In this document: one piece after another, positions 45,521-55,880 of the stretch
Numbering within the stretch: the first letter of the stretch is position 1
How the letters are laid out: each line of letters starts with the position of its first letter
Assembly (NCBI RefSeq): GCF_018294505.1
Contig: NC_057800.1
Span: 477,958,530 to 478,022,529, forward strand
Direction: 5' to 3'
DNA length: 64,000 nucleotides
Origin: Triticum aestivum
Lineage: Eukaryota; Streptophyta; Magnoliopsida; Poales; Poaceae
Program-made: the position numbers and the translations under genes
The notes under the pieces: model-generated
What the model was told of the DNA's origin: nothing
Seen by the model: the letters and a program-made list of their open reading frames with translations, nothing else
Databases searched by the model: none

Positions 45521-47111
45521 TGATACGTCTCCGTCGTATCTATAATTTTTGATTGTTCCATGCCAATATTATACAACTTTCATATACTTTTGGCAACTTT
45601 TTATACTATTTTTGGGACTAACATATTGATCCAGTGCCCAGTGCCAGTTCCTGTTTGTTGCATATTTTTTGTTTCGCAGTAAATCCATATCAAACGGAGT
45701 CCAAATGGGATAAAAACCGACGGAGATTTTTTTTGGAATATATGCGATTTTGGGGAAGAAAAATCAACGCGAGACGATGCCCGAGGGGGCCATGAGGCAG
45801 GGGGCGCGCCCCAGGGGGGCAGGCGCCCCCTGATCCTCGTGGCCACCCTGTAAGGCGGTTGGTGCCCTTCTTTCGCCGCAAGAAAACTAATATCCGGATA
45901 GAGATCGTGTTAAAATTTCAGCCCAAATCGGAGTTACGGATATACGGGAATATAAGAAACGGTGAAAGGGCAGAATCTGAGAACATAGAAACAGAAAGAG
46001 ACAGAGAGACATATCCAATCTTGGAGGGGCTCTCGCCCCTCCGCCGCCATGGAGGCCAAGGACCAGAGGGGAAACCCTTCTCTCATATAGGGAGGAGGTC
46101 AAGGAAGAAGAAGAAGAAGAAGAAGAAGAAGAAGAAGAAGAAGAAGAAGAAGAAGAAGAAGAAGAAGAAGAAGGGGCCCCCTCTCCTATTCTCTTCCGGT
46201 GGCTCCGGAACGCTGCCGTGGCCACCATCATCATCACCGCGATCTTCACCAACACCTCCGCCATCTTCACCAACATCTCCATCACCTTCCCCCCTCTATC
46301 TACAGAGGTCCACTCTCCCTCAACCCGCTGTACCCTCTACTTGAACATGGTGCTTTATGCTTCATATTATTATCCAATGATGTATTGCCATCCTATGATG
46401 TTTGAGTAGATTTTCGTTGTCCTATCGGTGGTTGATGAATTGCTATGATTGATTTAATTTGCTTGTGGTTATGTTATTGTCCTTTGGTGCCCATCATATG
46501 AGCGCGCGCGTGGATCACACCATAGGGTTAGTTGTATGTTGATAGGACTATGTATTGGAGGGAAAGAGTGACAGAAACTTCAGCCTAGCATAGAAATTGA
46601 TGCATACGGGATTGAAGGGGGACCAATATATCTTAATGCTATGGTTGGGTTTTACCTTAATGAACGTTAGTAGTTGCGGATGCTTCCTAATAGTTCCAAT
46701 CATAAGTGCATAGAATTCCAAATCAGGGATGACATGCTAGCAGTGGCCTCTCCCACATAAAACTTGCTATCGGTCTAGTAACGTAGTCAATTTCTTAGGG
46801 ACAATTTCGCAACTCCTACCACCACTTTTTCATACTCTCTATACTAACTTTATTGCTTCTTTATCTAAAAAAACCCTACTTTTTATTTACGTGCACTTTA
46901 TATTCTTGCAAACCTATCCAAAAACACATACAAAGTACTTCTAGTTTCATACTTGTTCTAGGTAAAGCGAACGTTAAGCGTGCGTAGAGTTGTATCGGTG
47001 GTCGATAGAACTTGAGGGAATATTTGTCCTACCTTTAGATCCTCGTTGGGTTTGACACTATTACTTATCGAAAGAGGCTACAATTGATCCTCCTATACTT
47101 GTGGGTTATCA
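45521..47111 (+). repeat. 3' LTR of the outer Gypsy element
   Basis: 1591 bp, TGATACGTCTCCGTCG to GTGGGTTATCA, followed by the target duplication CGGTG. It is longer than the 5' LTR mainly because of a (GAA)n expansion. Confidence 0.9.
46104..46173 (+). repeat. (GAA)n microsatellite in the 3' LTR
   Basis: About 23 GAA units. The matching place in the 5' LTR (29763-29790) has only a few units with an interruption, so this expanded after insertion. Confidence 0.9.
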
Positions 47112-47542
47112 CGGTGCCAAAGCAGTGCAGTGTTAATCGAAGGAAGGGGGATCAATCGCCAGGTGTAGACCTCCACAAGCACCCATCTTCCACCACCATC
47201 GATGAGCACCATCCAAGACGTGTTCATGCCGACCCAGTACATACCGTTAATGTAGTTGAGGGTGACGGGGATCAGATCGTAGTCAAGAGGGTTGATGCTC
47301 GCCACCCTATGATCGTTATGCTGCGTGACACGCCGTTTCTGAAGATCAGGCGGCATCCACAAGCAAGGAGCTGGCTTAAAAAGCTCCGACTTGAGGGCTT
47401 TGAGTAAACGGTACAGCCCCGACGGGCACGCGGCGAGCGGTATGGTACTGAGATTGTCCACACGTGAAACAATGAGCTTGATTACCTCTGTGGGGAGCGA
47501 ATTACAGCCACTCTTTCGGCGGACGCTGCTCGGTTTTGCCAT
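47112..47542 (-). pseudogene. F-box/DUF295 gene, 5' part
   Basis: The ATG at 47542 opens a frame of 142 codons that ends at the Gypsy insertion. Residues 14-30 (NSLPTEVIKLIVSRVDNLS) are the start of an F-box. The usual second half of the box is not recognisable. A stretch with the DUF295 pattern follows (GMYWVGMNTSWMVLIDGGG, TWRLIPLPSI). The last codons (LLWH) run into the target duplication, and the gene resumes at 29177. F-box/DUF295 proteins are a large, fast-changing grass family that pairs with SKP1-type proteins in ubiquitin ligases. This copy cannot make a full protein. Confidence 0.8.
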
Positions 47543-48246
47543 TGTTAATGCATGGATTTCGGAAAAGGGGGAGGCGCCTTAGAGGGGATGGAAGATTGGA
47601 CGATTATGTGCAGACAAGGATGGAGAAGCGAATATGTGCTGCGGGAAGTGGACAGGTGATGATGACTACAGCACGCCGCTTGACTTACGAGACACGTACC
47701 AGCAACGTAGGGTCATATCGATGCCGGACAACTTGCTTGAGTGATCATAGTACTGGTACTCCCTACAGTACCTACTACTATGCCCTAACTTGCTTGACTA
47801 GAGTAATAGTGCAGTAGGACTCTGCTCTACTGCTAGCACCGGAGGATTAGTATATTCTAGTCTAAAATAGTTACAAACTTCAATGCCCGAGCATGGAATG
47901 ACTACGAACCACCATCGGTGCTAACTCCAATCCCCAGCAAACGTTCACTGGCAGACATGGCGGTTGCAAACTCCCGTGACGCAGTTACAGTATGTGTGTA
48001 AGGGTGGTGATTTTGTCAAATACTATGGCTTAAAAACAGGCCACCGTCGGATGGAAATCTGACAGTTACGTGGGATTCACCATGATTGAGCTTGTGGCGA
48101 ACAATCGCCAGATATCATTACTAAAAAAGGTTAAAACACCCGGGGCTATAGCTTGCACCGACTGACCACTAAAAATGATACTAACATAGTTGTAAAATGG
48201 TCAAAGACCGTGTCTACGTGGTGTTTAGAATTATATGCAAAAAAAC
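47543..48246. other. Upstream flank of the F-box pseudogene
   Basis: No gene seen. It would contain the promoter of the minus-strand F-box gene. A string at 48029-48050 (CACCGTCGGATGGAAATCTG) resembles the LINE-associated motif found near 26224 and 26548. Confidence 0.35.
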
Positions 48247-49097
48247 TAGCAAGATGCACATGCATTGCACGGAATATCAAGATGCATTTTTTCACAAAAC
48301 ATCTGTTGTGATTGACCCATGCAGGAGTAATCCCATGTGTAAAAACTAATAATATCTCAAGAATTTTATCGGAAACATGGTATCTCGACCATTTCATCGA
48401 AAAAATGATATCTCGAGAAAGAAGATAAATAAGGTGAGGAGTGGGGCATGGTGGTGAATGGTGGTCGGAATGGGTGGAGGCATGGAGATGGACGGCGCTG
48501 GCAGCGGCCACCATGCCAGATTGTTCTAGAGACTTTCTTTTTTAACTACTCGTCAATGAGGTTGTGGGAGATAAGGATGAACGAGGCAAGGCCTTATCTG
48601 TAAATATGGAGAGAGGTGCGGGTATCTTTTGTAAAATTGTCATAGTTTGATTTCTATCCCTCAGATATAGATCGGACGGTCTATACTATAAGATGGCAGG
48701 CACACCATCATCACCAACTCGATTTTTCCTCTACTCCTACTCCTATAGTACTTATACTTATACTCCTAATATATAAAAGACTCAGTTGGTGATGATGGTG
48801 TGTCTGGCATCCTCCATTTCTGACCATTAGATCTGCATCTAACAACTGTGATGTAAGTTGTGGCCTTCTGCAGCAATTCCCACTTCTCTGCTCCAGTTTA
48901 CACAAAATCCCTTAGTATCTTGAAACCAACCACATTCCTCCCTTACCTCATCAAAACAGCCGAAAAAATATATTTGGAGTGAAACATAAGATATTTTTAG
49001 TGATATGTATATCAAAACTAAACTGTTCTCTTTCAAATTTATGAATATGTATTATTCTACTTTGGATCCGTTGCAACGGACGGGCTCATTGCTATAA
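48247..49097. mobile_element. Putative DNA transposon with TIRs and an inner hairpin
   Basis: The left end AGCAAGATGCACATGCATTG and the complement of the right end (AGCAATGAGCCCGTCCGTTG) are similar inverted repeats, matching the 'GCCCGTGCGTTGCAACGG' ends of a common grass non-autonomous transposon. Inside, 48693-48720 and 48785-48810 form a strong hairpin (ATGGCAGGCACACCATCATC against GATGATGGTGTGTCTGGCAT). No transposase is present. The exact ends and target duplication are not settled. Confidence 0.45.
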
Positions 49098-49124
49098 AGG
49101 TTTATCTCCTGCATCGTCTGCAAT

Positions 49125-49225
49125 GAACACTTGGTGTACTGGTCTGGGCCACATGCTTGCAGCGCGGTGGCCTGAGTTTGAATTCTGTCCTAAACTGTAG
49201 CTTTTTATATTTTTTAAATATATAC
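49125..49225 (+). repeat. Possible tRNA-derived SINE-like segment
   Basis: GGTGTACTGGTCTGGGCC resembles an RNA polymerase III A box region and GGCCTGAGTTTGAATTCTG resembles a B box, with a T/A-rich tail after it. Mismatches are many, so this is only a possibility. It is not an intact tRNA gene. Confidence 0.25.
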
Positions 49226-49250
49226 TTCTTTCGCTACTGTAGTGGGAGTG

Positions 49251-49397
49251 GAACCCACAGAGTACTTAGAATACAAGATTAAGGATGGATTCGTTTCTTT
49301 TCTAACTTTCTATACGAATCTATAGCCAGCCTGCAAATAATGTACACTGTACTAACAGTTGAACCCACAAAGTACTTAGAATACAAGATTAAGGATG
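49251..49397 (+). repeat. Direct repeat pair of about 37 bp
   Basis: GAACCCACAGAGTACTTAGA at 49251 and GAACCCACAAAGTACTTAGA at 49361 start two copies that both continue through ATACAAGATTAAGGATG, 110 bp apart. Confidence 0.75.
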
Positions 49398-49636
49398 CAA
49401 TTATCTTTTTATAGAGGGAGAATCATACATGCAATTAACTGATTATGAACATCAATATGCTTTGTGAGTAGTTACATTTGTTTAGGCGGCACATTGATAC
49501 GTGATTGCCTTGAGAAGGCATGGCGGTCGTGGAGTCCATCAAAATGGAGGAGCGGAAGACAGACATCCTGGCCAAGTCCCTCGGGTCATGTTGGGTCCAA
49601 GAGCAGCACGACAAGGTGGGAATCATTGACACGATT

Positions 49637-49921
49637 GGGCTGTTTGGATTGTGACTATCTTTGCCATAAGTTGCCACATGATTTTTTCCACATCTGCCAC
49701 ACTTGCCTTAGTTGAGTTGCTCAAATTGTTAGCTACATTTTGGCTTGCCTAAGGGAATCTTGCCACACTTTTTGTGTGTATGACATGTGGGGTTCATTGC
49801 TCATACAAAAATTCGCGTCTTAGGTGCGGCTAGAACCAAACACTTACCTAATTTGATCAAAGTTGCCTAAGGTTAAGTGTGATAAAGTGTGACAAAGTGT
49901 GGCTAGGAACCAAACAACTCC
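49637..49921. mobile_element. MITE with hAT-like ends
   Basis: It begins GGGCTGTTTGGATTGTGAC and ends GGAACCAAACAACTCC, imperfect inverted repeats around repeated GTGTGATAAAGTGTGACAAA-type sequence. It is non-coding, and I could not match a target duplication. Confidence 0.5.
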
Positions 49922-50797
49922 GAAGCTCCTTCAACAAGGCTCAGAGGGAGAATGATGCCTTAAAACCGGTCTGGCAGAGTCTGACCAAGCACAAGAGAAA
50001 AAGCCTGCCATGCCAGCGTTTAGCGGCCCAAGTCGCTGGAACACGACAACCTTTTCCCATGTCGTTTTCTGTTAGTGATTTCTTTGAAAAGTTTGTTAGC
50101 TCATGTTTGGAAAAGGCGGTCTGTGCACTCCCCTGCGGCATTGTAGGATGCCTAGCAGCACCTTGGATCGTGGGATGGCATGGTTGGTAGTGGAGCAAGA
50201 GCGATGACATGATTTCTCTTTTGAACTGAATAAAAGGGTGAAGAAGGAGCAAAAAAGATGCGGTGTTTACGCAACGGAAAAAATTCAGTGTGTCTTGCCC
50301 GCCCTCTCTCTCTCTCGTTCCTAGTTCAAGGTTCAGGGGGACACTAGATTCAATGCATTGCATGTCATGCCAGGTGAAACCAGTGCCATTGCAATTTGAT
50401 TAACACAAAATAAAAGTATATATATAGACAAACAACCAGGTCACAATTTGGCGGTGTGCGTTGGAGATCTGCAACTGAATGCACAGACTAGACGCCCATG
50501 CGGGTTCGTTGTTGCCCAAAGCTGGAGCAAGACAGTGTCAGTCTGGATGCGTTTCTAAGAGTACACGCTACCGATGCTACACCGCGACTAGTTAATTGCT
50601 TACTTGCCATCAGCCGATGCCGATCCGTGATGACAAGTCAAGTCTTCCTCCTCCAGCAAGCGACTCATGAGCCAAGTAAACATGCATATGCTCGTGCAGA
50701 TGATGTTGCCGGCGGTAATGGAGACATGACATGATGGCATTGGCAGCACTATTGTAGCCTAGGCTAGGCGGCATCTTCCTTGTTGAGCTAGCGTTTC
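49922..50797. other. Intergenic stretch without recognised features
   Basis: Mixed-composition sequence. Short open frames occur on both strands but none shows a motif or codon pattern that I can support. Confidence 0.35.
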
Positions 50798-51220
50798 GCG
50801 GCTAAATTTCGTGTTTTGACCCTTTTCTGCTATCTATTCAAGATCTGACCCTAGTCTGATAAAATTTCGAGATCTGACCCTTTTGCTACTGCCAAGGTCC
50901 ATGGCAGTAGGGTCTAACAGCCTACCGCCAAGATACCTGACGGTAGGGTTGCATGACCTACCACAAAATTCTCCTAAGTGTTGAACACGGTGTGTGCTCG
51001 TCCTACCGCCAAACACCTTGACGGTAGGGTTGTACAGGCTACCGCTAGTATGTTGGCGGTAGGGATGGTTCCTACCGCCAAGGTCCCTGGTGGTAGGCTA
51101 TTACACCCTACCGCCATGGACCCTAGCGGTAGCAAAAGGGTCAGATCTCGAAAAAATTTCAAACTAGGGTCAGATCTCAAATAGGTTTCAGAAAAAGGTC
51201 AAAACACAAAAATTTGCCGT
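50798..51220. mobile_element. Foldback element carrying a seven-unit hairpin array
   Basis: Outer inverted repeats of about 110 bp (from GCGGCTAAATTTCGTG and from the complement of CACAAAAATTTGCCGT) contain GTGTTTTGACCC and AGATCTGACCCT on each side. GTTTC lies at 50793-50797 and again at 51221-51225, a possible 5-bp target duplication. Between the arms lie seven imperfect copies of CTACCGCCAAGGTCC...GGCGGTAGG starting at 50886, 50922, 50958, 51003, 51039, 51072 and 51108. Spacing is mostly 36 bp and each copy is itself palindromic. There is no coding capacity. Confidence 0.75.
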
Positions 51221-51445
51221 GTTTCACCAACACATGGAAGAAACCGCGGGGAAAGAGATTCTTTTTGCCTGCTGGTCCTGGTCCAGCTCTGCAGTGGAAT
51301 CTTCCTCCTCTTCCTCCAAGGAGCAGAAAGAAAATTGGACGACGCATGAATGGAACATGTCGAGGTCACGTACGCGTTGGAGCCTCCAGATGTGAGGTCA
51401 ACTGCTCACCGGTTATAGCAATGCACGCACCCGTGCGATCAGTTT
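51221..51445. other. Spacer before the chromovirus element
   Basis: 225 bp with no recognised gene or repeat, except for the possible GTTTC duplication at its left edge. Confidence 0.35.
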
Positions 51446-53274
51446 TGTAACACCCCGGATGTAACTTACCATATTTGTACTCCAACTCTTGCCATTTTCG
51501 GTGTTAAGTTATGAGATTCCCTCGTGGTTGGGTTTTGTCTTCGTTTGCATTTTGTTCATGTAATGCATTTCATATCATGTCATCATGTGCATCTCATTTG
51601 CATACGTGTTCGTCTCATGCATCTGAGTATTTTCCTCATTGTCCATTTTGCGATCCGACACTCCTACGTTCTCCGGCGCCGCCCTGTCCTACTCCGGCCA
51701 CCGCGAGGACGCAATCCGGCCAGTTCCCTGGCGAACCTCGTTCCACGTGCAAACCCTAGATCCCGTTGACTTTCGGAGAGGTTGATTTTCTCTAAGTCTT
51801 TTCCCCTAGCATTTTAAGCCCCTGTTCATCGTGCCATAACTTGTTGCATACAGCTCCGTTTTGTGTGTGCAATATATCAAAATGTTCATCATGATGTGTT
51901 CTTCATCTCATTCATTTGTGACATGTTTGTTTGAGTCCATCTTGATACCCAAATAGTTGATGCAAGAGTGCTATAAAATGATAGGTGCTGATTCTTAGCA
52001 GAGTATGAGCATTTGTCATTTTTGCTACATTTGTTGTGTGCTGCATATGGGCATGAGCTCTATATGTGTTTTGGGATATGCCATGCCATCTTTACAGGGG
52101 TGTATACCAGGTATTTTTGTGATCAATGTGGTGACTAGCACAAGCATGCAAAGTAGCTCTCGTGATATTGCTGATTTCAGGGACTTAGAATTTCAGTCAT
52201 TGCTCTGTTGTTATTTTTATGCCATGTATTCATGTTGCTATAGAGTGATCCATGCTTGTTTTGAGTATCTTCAGTAAGGATGATTTGGACATATGTTTAT
52301 TCTCTGTCCATCCATGCCCCTGTTTGCATTTATGGAGTGCCCTAGGATTACTTAATCTTGCTCTACTTTTGATATAAAATGTTCCTGGCAGATTATTTAC
52401 GTGTTAATCAATTTTGCCAAGGTTGTTGTAGTTGATCCATGCATGCTATGAGCTTGTTCTTGCTTTGGTTAGCTTCATGATGATGTATTCTTGCTGGTAG
52501 TATGCTTATTTTGTCATGCGAGGCTTTGTGATGGGTGAATCGAGCTCGCAAAGATGCCTTCATATTTCTGTTTATGCCATGCCCAGTTTTCTGCTAAGTC
52601 TGAATCTGCAAAACTTGCTATGTTTACATGGGTTCCATAATATCTTCTGATCCTTTTGGCTTATGGTCAGTAAGGGACTTTTGTTCTATGCTTTCAGTAG
52701 ATTCATGCCATGCCTTTGTTTTCTATGTTTTGTTCCTGTAGCATGTTGTTTGCTTGCTCTAAACATTGCTTCCTGATGTTAATTCTTGGCATGTTAGTAT
52801 TTTCCCTAAGTCTGTGATGTTGATATCTCTTGCACTTTTGCCATGCTTGTTTGAACCTGTTTTTGTGTGTTTTTCCCATAGCTCAATGTTCATCTTTTGT
52901 CAACCATCTTGAGTAGATCACTGACATGTGCTTTGTTGCTATGTTGGAGTGCAGTAGCTTAGTTTCTTGTTGCATTCTAGATGGCATCGTGCTGTTAATC
53001 GCAGAATTGTGTCATTCTTGTTTTGCTTGCCATTTGCAAATCGTGCATCCGATTCCGGTGATCTTTATATTGATTTCGACCGAAATCAACTCATGTTTCT
53101 AGCGGCACACTTGGTTTGCCAAGTTGATGCCTTGATCAATCTTTTCCTTCCGGAGCTCGCATATGCACTGCATATCACATCCCGCATAGCATGCCATGTT
53201 TTGCATCATGTTGCTTGCGCATTGCATCGTGGTTGATTGTTGTCTTCCTTTGCTTGTGTTCTTACCTTGGGTAG

Positions 53275-53358
53275 AGCCGGGAGACGAGTACGTGATCGAG
53301 GAACCCGTTGAGTATGCTTATGAGGATCAAGCTTTCGTCAACTCGGAGAACTTTGCAG
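53275..53358 (+). other. Exon-like acidic segment A within the LTR
   Basis: It reads EPGDEYVIEEPVEYAYEDQ, then AFVNSENFA, and ends at a GC-type splice donor (CAG|GCAAGA). It is preceded by a pyrimidine-rich stretch and GGGTAG, a possible acceptor. Alternatively the frame opens at the ATG at 53196, which would add a hydrophobic N-terminus (MFCIMLLAHCIVVDCCLPLL). It joins segment B in phase. Confidence 0.4.
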
Positions 53359-54588
53359 GCAAGATGACCATACCCTCGAAATCACTTCTATCTTTGCTCG
53401 CTAGTTGTTCGCTCTTTTCCTATGCCGCGATACCTAACACTTGCTATACCATGCCTCCCATATTGCCATGACAAGCCTCTAACCCACCTTTCCTAGCAAA
53501 CCGTTGTTTGGCTATGTTAGCGCTTTGCTCAGCCCCTCTTATAGCGTTGCTAGTTTGCAGGTGAAGATGGGGTTTGTTCCGTGTTGGAACATGGATATTG
53601 TTGGGATATCATTATTATATCTTGTTTACTTTAATGCATCTATATACTTGGTAAAGGGTGGAAGGCTCGGCCTTATGCCTGGTGTTTTGTTCCACTCTTG
53701 TCGCCCTAGTTTCCGTCATACCGGTGTTATGTTCCTTGATTTTGCGTTCCTTACACGGTTGGGTATTATGGGAACCCCTTGACAGTTCGCCTTGAATAAA
53801 ACTCCTCCAGCAAGGCCTAACCTTGGTTTTACCATTTGCCACCTAATCCTTTTTCCCTTGGGTTCCATGGACTCAAGGGTCATCTTTATTTTAAACCCCC
53901 GGGCCAGTGCTCCTCTGAGTGTTGGTTAAACCTTTCAGCAGCCGGTGGCCACCAGGGGCAACGCTGGGTTGGCCTACCGGAATCTTGGACAATCCGGTGT
54001 GCCCCAAGAACGAGATATGTGCAGCTCCTATCGGGATTTGTCAGCACATTCGGGTGGCTTTGCTGGTCTTGTTTTACCATTGTCGAAATGTCTTGTAAAC
54101 CGGGATTCCGAGTCTGATCGGGTCTTCCTGGGAGAAGGAGTATCCTTCGTTGACCATGAGAGCTTGTGATGGACTAAGTTGGGACACCCCTGCAGGGTTT
54201 TGAACTTTCGAAAGTTGTGCCCGTGTTTATGGGTAGATGGGAATTTGTTAATATCCGGTTGTAGAAAACTTGAAACTTAACTTAATTAAAATGAATCAAC
54301 CGCGTGTGTAGCCGTGATGGTCTCTTTTTGGCGGAGTCCGGGAAGAGAACACGGTCTCGTGTTATGCTTGAACGTAAGTAGTTTCAGGATCATTTCTTGA
54401 TCTGTATAGCTTCTCGACCATACTTTGCTTATCTTCTCGCTCTCATTTGCGTAAGTTAGCCACCATATATGCTAGTGCTTGCTGTAGCTCCACCTCACTA
54501 CATTTTCCTACCCATAAGCTTAAATAGTCTTGATCGCGAGGGTGTGAGATTGCTGAGTCCCCGTGACTCACAGATTACTTCCAAACAG

Positions 54589-54692
54589 ATGCAGGTGCCG
54601 ATGATGCCAGTACAGGGGACGCTACCGAACTCGAGTGGGAGTTCGACGAGGATTGGGGACGTTACTATGTGTCTTTTCCGGACGATCAGTAG
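54589..54692 (+). other. Exon-like acidic segment B within the LTR
   Basis: After AAACAG the frame reads [20 protein letters not shown], then [14 protein letters not shown] and TAG. The first codon is completed by the G at the end of segment A, so the phases match across a 1230-bp intron-like gap. A role is unknown. Confidence 0.4.
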
Positions 54693-54961
54693 AGGAGCCC
54701 AGTTGGGGCGATCGGGGATCTAGCATTTGGGGTTGTCTTTCTTTATTTGGTTCCGTAGTCGGACCTTGATTGTATTCTGGATGATGTAATGCTATATTTA
54801 TGTATTGTGTGAAGTGGCGATTGTACGCCAACTCTTTATCCCTTCCTTATTCAGTACATGGGATGTGTAGATTACCCCTCTTGCGACATGCCTACCATGT
54901 GGTTATGCCTCTAAGTCGTCCCCCGACACGTGGGAGATATAGCCGCATCGTGGGTGTTACA

Positions 54962-55880
54962 AGTTGGTAATCATAGCCTTCCCCGACTTAGGAGCCCCCT
55001 GCTTGATCGAATCGCTGGCGTTGTTGAGTATAGAAAAAAATGTTTTGAGTCTTATAGGATTATATATATCGGAGAGTAGGATTCTTTTTACTCCCCAGTC
55101 CCTTCGTCGCTCTGGTGAGGCCTCCTGACGTAGAGTTTTGACTCTTCTCTCCTCAAATTTCACGATTTTTTTTAGGATCACGCAGGTATCTTGGAATCGT
55201 TTCGATGGTTTTGTGATGAGAACATTGTTCTTGGTGCCTCCTGACATTTAGGGGTTGTGGTAGTGTCCCGGGGAGTTGAGCTCCGAGGTGTTGTCGTCAC
55301 AATTTTATCGTTGCAGTTCTGGAATACCTAAGTTCGCCGACATCGAAAATCTCCTTTATGCAGTTGTTGGTGAGATAACATTGACGCCACCTAGTAGTGG
55401 GGCAGGAGTTCGGGAGTATTGCCATAACTCGTATAACGGATTCTTTTTGAAGGTTGAGGTAAATGATTTCCGAAGGTTTCTTGGTTATGTGTTGAAGGAT
55501 GTATACAGCTGGATGTAGGATTTGCTAGTTTTGGGTGAGATATTATGCTTCCCCTGTATCCTCAACACCTGATTGCATAACCGAAAAGTTTTGGGAGTTT
55601 CATAGGTGGGAATTCATGTAGCTCTAGTATTTCTTCCCGCAGATATTTGGTTTGTGATTGGGTAATCCATACCAATTATTTGTTCATATTCGTACCTTGT
55701 TGTTTTATTCATCTACCTTTATCTAAGTGGCTTCTCAACTTATGGAAGTGTGATCACTTACTTTGGAATTCATTCGTTCATTCTTGTTCGAATGTTAAGG
55801 CTATATATTGCAATTTTGATCCATTGATTCAGCTTGAATATATGTCTGTCAAGATGCTAAGGGATGTCAACCTCTTCAGG
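54962..55880 (+). other. Primer site and leader of the chromovirus-type element
   Basis: GTTGGTAATCATAGCC follows the LTR and resembles the Met-tRNA primer site TGGTATCAGAGC with an inserted base. The remaining 900 bp is leader without a clear gene. Confidence 0.65.

Larger units (their letters stand above)
29178..47111 (+). mobile_element. Non-autonomous Gypsy element (Athila-like), outer element of a nest
   Basis: The LTRs are 29178-30726 and 45521-47111, with ends TGATACG...TTATCA and a perfect 5-bp target duplication CGGTG (29173-29177 and 47112-47116). It has a tRNA-Asp-type primer site and a polypurine tract, but no gag, protease, RT or integrase motif. The only coding feature is an orphan frame at 30851-32020. 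It is split by the minus-strand Gypsy element (34113-43584) and by a foldback element (44066-44876). Without these its length is about 7.6 kb. It landed inside the F-box gene. Confidence 0.85.
51446..54961 (+). repeat. 5' LTR of the chromovirus-type element (3.5 kb)
   Basis: 3516 bp, starting TGTAACACCCCGGATG and ending GGGTGTTACA. The first 1.75 kb aligns with 60410-62156, apart from small indels such as a deletion of about 25 bp near 60475. The rest has no partner in the window. It contains exon-like acidic coding segments (53275-53358 and 54589-54692). Confidence 0.9.

Noticed and set aside
45859..46344. Open frame with a long poly-Lys run
   Set aside because: Produced by the (GAA)n microsatellite in the LTR.
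49125..49225. tRNA gene
   Set aside because: Only weak A- and B-box resemblance and no cloverleaf that I can draw; kept at most as a SINE-like remnant.
50886..51135. CRISPR-like array of 36-bp palindromic units
   Set aside because: This is plant nuclear DNA; the units run nearly back to back, are themselves diverged, and lie within transposon inverted repeats, with no cas genes.
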